Assembly (NCBI GenBank): GCA_030620005.1
Contig: JAUXAJ010000182.1
Span: 1-10,602 of the forward strand
Length of the DNA: 10,602 nt
Reading direction: 5' to 3'
Source of the DNA: Promethearchaeota archaeon
Lineage (GTDB): Archaea; Asgardarchaeota; Lokiarchaeia; Sigynarchaeales; SOKP01
The notes under the pieces were generated by a model. It was not told the DNA's origin. It saw nothing but the letters and a program-made list of their open reading frames with translations, and ran no database searches. Both the position numbers and the translations under genes were made by a program. Below, in pieces: positions 6,321 through 10,602 of the stretch; the first letter of the stretch is position 1; each line of letters begins with the position of its first letter.

Positions 6321-7778
6321 ATGTCGTACAAGGAAAAAATCATTAGACAATTGAGAAAAGGTTATTCTCCCATCGAAGCCGGTCCTAAAGAGAGTATTAA
6401 CTCCATTTTTAAAAATACCTTTAAACCGCTAATCAAAAAAAAGGACCTGGACTTATTATTTGAGCTTTGTGAAACTAATGAAACACTACTAAGAGCGTGG
6501 GGGTTTTTGGGTTTATGTCATGTTTTAAAGGATAAAACCATTGAAGACGCCGAAAAAAAGTTGAGGATTCGAAATATTGTGATTGATTTATTAAACGATG
6601 AGAACGAAATTAATTATTATGGGGGCTCAATTGAAACCCGGACATCATTAAGAGAACACCATGTAAGAAGAATTTGTGAATTAGATAAAGAAATTTTATT
6701 CGAGCCTGTGTTTGAGTATGTTCAATCCTCAGAAGGAAGAATGAATGAAGTAATTGGGGAATTAATAGAAAATGTTTTAACAAAGGTCGAAGACTCAAGA
6801 GTAGAGCCTATGATTTTGCTGCACGCAAATAACATTAGTCGTAATGATTTTGACTTAAAGCTTCATATCATTAATGGTTTTGAGAGTTTGGGTCAAATAA
6901 TAGCTTTAAAGGATATAACAGCTATAACTAACTTATTTAAAGCCTATTTAAAAGATATTGAGGAAGATAAAGCCGAAATTAAAGAGAAGAATGAAGGAAA
7001 AAAGTTAGAAATAGTGAATAAAAAAAATAGACTTCGAGAGAACATTTTAAGAGCCGCCGCTCAATTGGACCTTGACCTCGAAAAGGAAACTTTAGATTTT
7101 TTAGCTGCATTAACACGCCCCTATAAAGCCTTACACCAAATTGCTAAAAAATACAAGAATAACGAGAAGTTCAAATCAATACTTCTTAGAAAGTTAAAAG
7201 AAAGCGAAAATTCTCTTTTAATAAAAGATATCTTGATATCCATTCTCATATTAAGAGAAAATGTTCAGAATTGGAGGGACCTCGTTATAGAAAATCTGAC
7301 TAAATTTCAAATCATTGATAAAGACTTGATGGAGGAGATGCAAAAGGTTGATCTTTATCGTGAAGATATAATAATAGATTTCTTAAATGAGGGAGATAAA
7401 TGGCATCTTGAATTCATTCGAGAATTCGTCCTAAATAATCCAGAGAAACTGAATGAGTGGTCAAACTTTAAGAACAAATTAATAAACATTTTAAAGTTTT
7501 TTAAACAGTATCCAAACTTCAAAGAAAAAAAGGAATTAGCGTTAAGACTTGTTATTGACTTAGTAAGAGAAGACATGATTGAGTATAGTTTGGAGAACTT
7601 TAAAAATTTGGAAGATAGTCAACTTCGGAAAATCGCTTTATTCGCAATTATTAAATTTGGAAAAGAAGAGTTGATGCTCGAATTAAAAAGATTTTTAGAA
7701 AAAAATGAAGAATCTGCCATGTTCTTTAAAAAGTTTTGGAGATATTTGAAACGAAATGAATGGAAGTTTATTTATTAA
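6321..7778 (+). CDS. All-helical HEAT/ARM-like repeat protein of unknown function
   Basis: A 485-residue soluble protein, almost entirely amphipathic helices, very rich in Lys, Glu, Leu and Ile. Helix pairs with HEAT-like spacing are visible, for example LKLHIINGFESLGQII then ITNLFKAYL (179-210), and QLRKIALFAIIKFGKEELM then LKRFLE (434-460). Residues 210-240 form a strongly charged helix that may be a coiled coil or linker. No signal peptide, membrane segment, cysteine cluster or catalytic motif is seen, so a scaffold or protein-binding solenoid is the likeliest role. The C-terminus ends in an aromatic/basic stretch, FFKKFWRYLKRNEWKFIY. The ATG has AAGG touching it, too close for an ordinary ribosome binding site, so a short-leader or leaderless transcript is possible. 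I do not recognise an ortholog; co-transcription with neighbours is not evident. Confidence 0.75.
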   Translation: MSYKEKIIRQLRKGYSPIEAGPKESINSIFKNTFKPLIKKKDLDLLFELCETNETLLRAWGFLGLCHVLKDKTIEDAEKKLRIRNIVIDLLNDENEINYYGGSIETRTSLREHHVRRICELDKEILFEPVFEYVQSSEGRMNEVIGELIENVLTKVEDSRVEPMILLHANNISRNDFDLKLHIINGFESLGQIIALKDITAITNLFKAYLKDIEEDKAEIKEKNEGKKLEIVNKKNRLRENILRAAAQLDLDLEKETLDFLAALTRPYKALHQIAKKYKNNEKFKSILLRKLKESENSLLIKDILISILILRENVQNWRDLVIENLTKFQIIDKDLMEEMQKVDLYREDIIIDFLNEGDKWHLEFIREFVLNNPEKLNEWSNFKNKLINILKFFKQYPNFKEKKELALRLVIDLVREDMIEYSLENFKNLEDSQLRKIALFAIIKFGKEELMLELKRFLEKNEESAMFFKKFWRYLKRNEWKFIY

Positions 7779-7791
7779 AGAATTATTCGTT

Positions 7792-7867
7792 TTTCGTTTG
7801 AGGCCTCATTTGGGAAATATTGTCTTCAATGTTCAATAATTGTCTGGGTAATTTTGACATTCTAACT
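7792..7867 (+). repeat. Structured intergenic repeat, copy 1
   Basis: This stretch begins 14 bases after the HEAT-like gene stop and matches 9879-9954 at 67 of 76 positions without gaps. It can form two hairpins: AATATTG/CAATGTT with loop TCTT (7816-7833) and AATTGT/GTAATT with loop CTGG (7838-7853), each using G-U pairs. At its left end is the 10-base palindrome TGAGGCCTCA (7799-7808). A T-run (7869-7874) follows. This arrangement suits a 3'-end or terminator-type RNA element on the plus strand. No protein frame is shared with copy 2. Confidence 0.75.
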
Positions 7868-7992
7868 CTTTTTTGTTCAAAATTAATTGAATCTAAAAAA
7901 TGACTATGAATTGTTTTGGTAATTTATTGGACATTTTGATTCTTTTAATAATTTTACTTAATATAGAAGAATACATTTCAATTATTAATTAT

Positions 7993-8010
7993 ATTATTTG
8001 AATTATTTGA
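7993..8010 (+). repeat. 9-bp tandem repeat upstream of corrinoid operon
   Basis: ATTATTTGA occurs twice back to back, 39-56 bases upstream of the corrinoid-protein ATG. This is the zone where a TATA box or regulator site would be expected. No clear single TATA element can be picked in this AT-rich stretch, and no cobalamin-riboswitch-like GC-rich core is seen. Confidence 0.4.
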
Positions 8011-8048
8011 ATAGTCATTAAAATTAAAAACGTGAGCCTTTTATTAAC

Positions 8049-8675
8049 ATGAAAATGAGTGAAAACGAACTTTTAATCGAACTTAAGGACGCCATAATCG
8101 GCGGGGAAATCAAGAGAACCAAAGAACTCGTAAAGAGGGCACTAGATCTTGGTCTTGAGTATAAACATATCCTCGATAAGTCAATAATTAAAGGGGCTGA
8201 AGAAGTTGGAAAGCTTTACGAACAGGAGGAATATTTTTTGGCGGATTTATTGATGACCGGGGACTCTATAGCTGTTGCGATGGAAGCATTAAAACCAGCC
8301 ATGGAAAGTAGTTTAAACGAATCTAAAGGGAAAATTCTTGTTGGAACTGTTGAAGGTGATGTACATGATATTGGCAAGTGTTTAGTTGTGTCTCTTCTTC
8401 TAGGACAGGGTTATGAAGTTATCGATCTTGGCGTAGATGTATCCCCAAAAGCGTTTATTGAAAAAGCGAAAGAGTTAAAACCGGAGATCATCGGTTTAAG
8501 TGGCTTAATAACAACGAGTCTTTCAAAAATGCATGAAACTGTAATTGAATTGAAAAAAGAAGGGATACTTTCCAAGGTAATTATTGGTGGAGGCATGGTG
8601 TCAAGACTCTCATGTGATAGGATGGGAGCTGATGATTGCGCCAAAGATGGATGGGAAGGAGTAAAGAAAGTATAA
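8049..8675 (+). CDS. Corrinoid (B12-binding) methyl-carrier protein, MtaC/MtbC/MttC-like
   Basis: A 208-residue cobalamin-binding protein that carries a methyl group on cobalt between two methyltransferases. Residues 5-90 are the four-helix cap domain (LKDAIIGGEIKRTKELVKRA, then GAEEVGKLYEQEEYFLADLL). Residues 95-208 are the Rossmann-like B12 domain. GDVHDIG (103-109) supplies H106, the lower axial cobalt ligand in the D-x-H-x2-G signature. GLSGLITTSL (149-158) is the S-x-L motif, and IIGGG (178-182) is the glycine-rich turn near the nucleotide tail. Length equals that of archaeal and acetogen methyltransferase corrinoid proteins. Ten bases after ATG 8049 a second in-frame ATG (8055) is possible, and neither has a clear ribosome binding site. 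It is the first gene of an operon with the MtaA-like gene 22 bases downstream. Which methyl donor it serves is not shown. Confidence 0.93.
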   Translation: MKMSENELLIELKDAIIGGEIKRTKELVKRALDLGLEYKHILDKSIIKGAEEVGKLYEQEEYFLADLLMTGDSIAVAMEALKPAMESSLNESKGKILVGTVEGDVHDIGKCLVVSLLLGQGYEVIDLGVDVSPKAFIEKAKELKPEIIGLSGLITTSLSKMHETVIELKKEGILSKVIIGGGMVSRLSCDRMGADDCAKDGWEGVKKV

Positions 8676-8683
8676 AAATTAAT

Positions 8684-8688
8684 GGAGG
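8684..8688 (+). promoter_or_regulatory. Strong Shine-Dalgarno site GGAGG
   Basis: GGAGG sits 9 bases before the ATG of the methyltransferase gene, in the 22-base gap of the operon. It is the only consensus ribosome binding site in the window, typical of an internal operon gene in archaea whose first genes have short or no leaders. Confidence 0.75.
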
Positions 8689-8697
8689 AATATAAAA

Positions 8698-9771
8698 ATG
8701 CCGCATGATTGGATGGCATCTGCAAATAGATTAATACAAACCTTTGCAGGCTCAAAAAAAGTTGACAAGGTTCCTTATTTTCCCATTGTTGACGAACAAA
8801 TGATCACGCGTGTCATGGGAATCACTGTAAAAGAACTATATAGTTCTCCTAAAAGATACGCGAATGCTTTAATTGCCACGAATTTGTTCTTTCGGTCGGA
8901 CATTTTCCCCATCCCAACTGCGTATGCTGGTCCAGCAGAGGCACACGCTTTTGCTGAAAAAAATGATAGATTAGATACAATTATATGGTACGATTACAAA
9001 TCAATGTCAATAAAGCAAGGAGAAGTGTGCAATACAATGGAAGATATCGATAAGTTAGAAATTCCCGATCATTCAAAGTCCGAATTATGGACAATTTCAT
9101 ATGAAACAGCAAAAATAGTACGCGATAAAATCAGAATACCTCAAAATTTTGGATTAGGTGTTTGGTCTGTTGTTCAACAGTTACGTGGAATTCAAGCATA
9201 TAAGGATATTCGAAGAAACCCTGATTTATTATTAAAGCTGTGTGAAAAAGTGTTCCAATCTCAATTAGACGCGTATGAAAATTGGATCGAGAAGGTAGGA
9301 CAAGTTAGTTTTATTTTTTATACAGGATACGCATTTAATAAACACATGATGAGCTACCAAGATGCCATGAAATATGAAGGACAATTTATCAAAAGACTTC
9401 AAGAAAAAATCAAGGTTCCATTCATCCTTCATAATTGTGGAACAAAACCTTATTGGAATATCTGTGAAGACATAAATTTCATCGCTGTTAACGGTTCTCA
9501 CCCATTAGATATTAAGTTTTGGATTGAGTTTAGAGAGAAATTCCCAAAAATAACCATCATGGGGGCTAATATTGATGTTAATCGAGAAATGCTTACGGGT
9601 TCACCTCAAGATGTCGAAGATAAAGTAAAAGAAAACATATTTAATTTAGCCCCTAAAGGTAGATATATTGTATCTCCTATTTGCTGTCTTCCATGGGGTG
9701 TATCTATTCCTAACGCATTAACAATCCCAAATACAATAGATAAATATGGTCACTATCCAATAAAAATCTAA
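8698..9771 (+). CDS. UroD-family corrinoid methyltransferase, MtaA/MtbA/CmuA-like
   Basis: A 357-residue TIM-barrel protein of the uroporphyrinogen decarboxylase superfamily, methyltransferase branch. These enzymes move methyl groups between a corrinoid protein and a thiol or pterin acceptor using a zinc-activated site. The zinc ligands expected for MtaA-type enzymes are present: H245 and C247 in LHNCGT (244-249), and C329 in SPICCLP (326-332), which aligns with the usual SPGCDLP. The N-terminus (MASANRLIQTFAG, DKVPYFPIVDEQ) has the usual substrate-side strand. Position directly after the corrinoid-protein gene with a GGAGG site argues that this corrinoid protein is its partner. True heme-pathway UroD is unlikely because of the zinc motif and context. 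In a non-methanogen the acceptor might be tetrahydropterin or a thiol rather than coenzyme M; this is inference. No substrate-specific methyltransferase or activator gene lies in view. Confidence 0.88.
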   Translation: MPHDWMASANRLIQTFAGSKKVDKVPYFPIVDEQMITRVMGITVKELYSSPKRYANALIATNLFFRSDIFPIPTAYAGPAEAHAFAEKNDRLDTIIWYDYKSMSIKQGEVCNTMEDIDKLEIPDHSKSELWTISYETAKIVRDKIRIPQNFGLGVWSVVQQLRGIQAYKDIRRNPDLLLKLCEKVFQSQLDAYENWIEKVGQVSFIFYTGYAFNKHMMSYQDAMKYEGQFIKRLQEKIKVPFILHNCGTKPYWNICEDINFIAVNGSHPLDIKFWIEFREKFPKITIMGANIDVNREMLTGSPQDVEDKVKENIFNLAPKGRYIVSPICCLPWGVSIPNALTIPNTIDKYGHYPIKI

Positions 9772-9871
9772 TCTTAATTGTTTTGATTTTTCTTATTCAT
9801 TATTATATATACAATTTTATATTTCTTAGGACATTTTAAAGCAACAATTGCTAGTATATTAAAAAGAGAAA

Positions 9872-9889
9872 CTCAAACTTTCGTTTGAG
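9872..9889 (+). terminator. Perfect 7-bp hairpin downstream of methyltransferase gene
   Basis: CTCAAAC-TTTC-GTTTGAG forms a perfect seven-pair stem with a four-base loop, 101 bases after the operon stop. Its right arm is the beginning of repeat copy 2. In copy 1 the left arm is not present, so this hairpin is specific to copy 2. It may be part of the operon's 3' end. The earlier stretch 9772-9871 is AT-rich with no other feature seen. Confidence 0.45.
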
Positions 9890-9954
9890 CCATCATTTGG
9901 GAAATATTGTCTTCAATATTCATTAATTATTTAGATAATTTTGATATTCTAACT
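9879..9954 (+). repeat. Structured intergenic repeat, copy 2
   Basis: This is the second copy of the 7792-7867 element, in the same orientation, between the operon end and the convergent dipeptidase gene. Hairpins AATATTG/CAATATT with loop TCTT (9903-9920) and AATTAT/ATAATT with loop TTAG (9925-9940) are fully Watson-Crick here. They align with the wobble-paired stems of copy 1. A T-run (9957-9962 region) follows at a similar distance. Interpretation as an RNA 3'-end element is inference from structure and location. Confidence 0.75.
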
Positions 9955-10044
9955 ATCTTTTTGATTAAAATTAAAGTATTTGTATTTTTACTCCTCTTAT
10001 AAGAGAAATATATGGAAAAAAAGAAATTAAAAAGTTGTATTAGT

Positions 10045-10602
10045 TTATCCTACTACTTTTTTAAAGACTCTTAAGAAATTATCACCAGCTATTTTCTTGA
10101 TTTCTTGATCGCTATATCCCCGTGAAATTAATCCCTTAACCAGATTTGGAAATTTTTTATATTCTTCGAAGCCTTTCATATTATATAAAAAGCTCGCTCT
10201 ATCCTCGGGTCGGAAGCCTACCTTATCCATTACAGCGTCTATCTTTACTGCTAAATTTTTAGGTATTGAGTAGCCGTAAAAATCAGTTCCGATTCCTACA
10301 TGATCAATTCCTACAAGATTTACGATATAATCGATGTGGTCAACCCAGTCATCAATAGTAGTATTTTGCATATTACTTGTTAAAAAGCCAGGAACAATCA
10401 TTACACCTATGTATCCCCCTTTTTCTGCGATAACCTTTAAAAGATCATCATCCTTATTTCTAACGTGCTCAGTTAACTTCTTCGAAGCCGTGTGTGAGGC
10501 AATTATTGGGTCTTTAGAGTTTTCTACAGCATCCTTTGATGTTTGAATACCGACATGCAAAACATCTATAATTGCTCCGAGCTCGTTAATCTTATTTACA
10601 AC
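10045..10602 (-). CDS. Membrane dipeptidase (peptidase M19), 5'-truncated by window edge
   Basis: The C-terminal 185 residues of an M19 zinc dipeptidase; the reading frame is open to the right edge, so the start lies outside. Visible family landmarks in order: NELGAIIDVLH (window residues 6-16) with the zinc-ligand histidine, matching human renal dipeptidase IDLAH; PIIASHT (32-38) with the second zinc-ligand histidine; GGYIGVMIVPGFL (62-74); GIDHVGIGTDFYG (98-110) with the catalytic-pocket aspartate; and GDNFLRVFKKV near the end. These enzymes hydrolyse dipeptides, including those with D-residues at the C-terminal side. The usual N-terminal H-x-D metal motif must lie in the missing part. A TTG at 10558-10560 that could be taken as a start is in mid-domain and is not the real start. 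The gene converges on the corrinoid operon. Confidence 0.92.
   Translation of the reverse strand, partial: VVNKINELGAIIDVLHVGIQTSKDAVENSKDPIIASHTASKKLTEHVRNKDDDLLKVIAEKGGYIGVMIVPGFLTSNMQNTTIDDWVDHIDYIVNLVGIDHVGIGTDFYGYSIPKNLAVKIDAVMDKVGFRPEDRASFLYNMKGFEEYKKFPNLVKGLISRGYSDQEIKKIAGDNFLRVFKKVVG

Noticed and set aside
7900..8001. 33-residue hydrophobic open frame, MTMNCFGNLLDILILLIILL and onwards
   Set aside because: It could be a small membrane peptide, but AT-rich DNA gives Ile/Leu/Asn runs by chance and there is no ribosome binding site or counterpart after repeat copy 2.
7868..8048. Cobalamin riboswitch before the corrinoid gene
   Set aside because: No B12-box-like or GC-paired core is visible; the leader is AT-rich and short repeats explain what structure there is.
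8411..8755. Minus-strand open frame across the corrinoid/methyltransferase junction
   Set aside because: It lies opposite two well-supported genes and shows no domain or ribosome binding site.
1..10602. CRISPR array, tRNA, rRNA or insertion sequence
   Set aside because: No regularly spaced repeats, no tRNA-like cloverleaf or conserved rRNA stretch noticed, and no transposase reading frame.

Overview
The window is AT-rich and looks archaeal. Promoters resemble archaeal TATA boxes, stop codons are often followed by T-rich tracts rather than bacterial GC-rich hairpins, TTG starts occur, and Shine-Dalgarno signals are few and weak. A corrinoid protein and MtaA-like methyltransferase, a GH4 enzyme, a PIN/AbrB pair and an orphan HEAT-like protein separated by long gaps would fit an Asgard (Lokiarchaeia-like) genome. 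That placement is inference; no marker gene in the window proves it.

Left part (1-2272, all minus strand): a frame-broken coiled-coil remnant at the edge, a PIN-family toxin translationally coupled to an AbrB/MazE-like antitoxin, and a GH4 family NAD/Mn-dependent glycosidase with a TTG start. Diverging from GH4 is an Isf-like flavoprotein (2436-3011) with a compact four-cysteine motif. It converges on a polytopic membrane protein (3183-4274, minus) whose N-terminal half has His/Asp motifs faintly like YdjM-type membrane hydrolases. A gap carrying a Myb/SANT-like fragment follows, then an ArsB/NhaD/SLC13-type permease (4586-5947).

Centre: a gap of about 370 bases holds what looks like a small minus-strand gene broken by loss of one ATCA tetranucleotide, plus two kinds of tandem repeat. 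Next comes an all-helical HEAT-like protein of unknown function (6321-7778).

Right part: a two-gene operon, corrinoid protein (8049-8675) and UroD/MtaA-family methyltransferase (8698-9771), the core of a corrinoid-dependent methyl-transfer system. It is probably fed by a substrate-specific methyltransferase encoded elsewhere. The operon is bracketed by two direct copies of a non-coding element (7792-7867 and 9879-9954; 67 of 76 positions identical by my hand alignment). Both copies can form the same two hairpins followed by a T-tract, and several differences keep the pairing by G-U wobble. This is the most unusual signal in the window. A 5'-truncated M19 membrane dipeptidase gene (minus) runs off the right edge.
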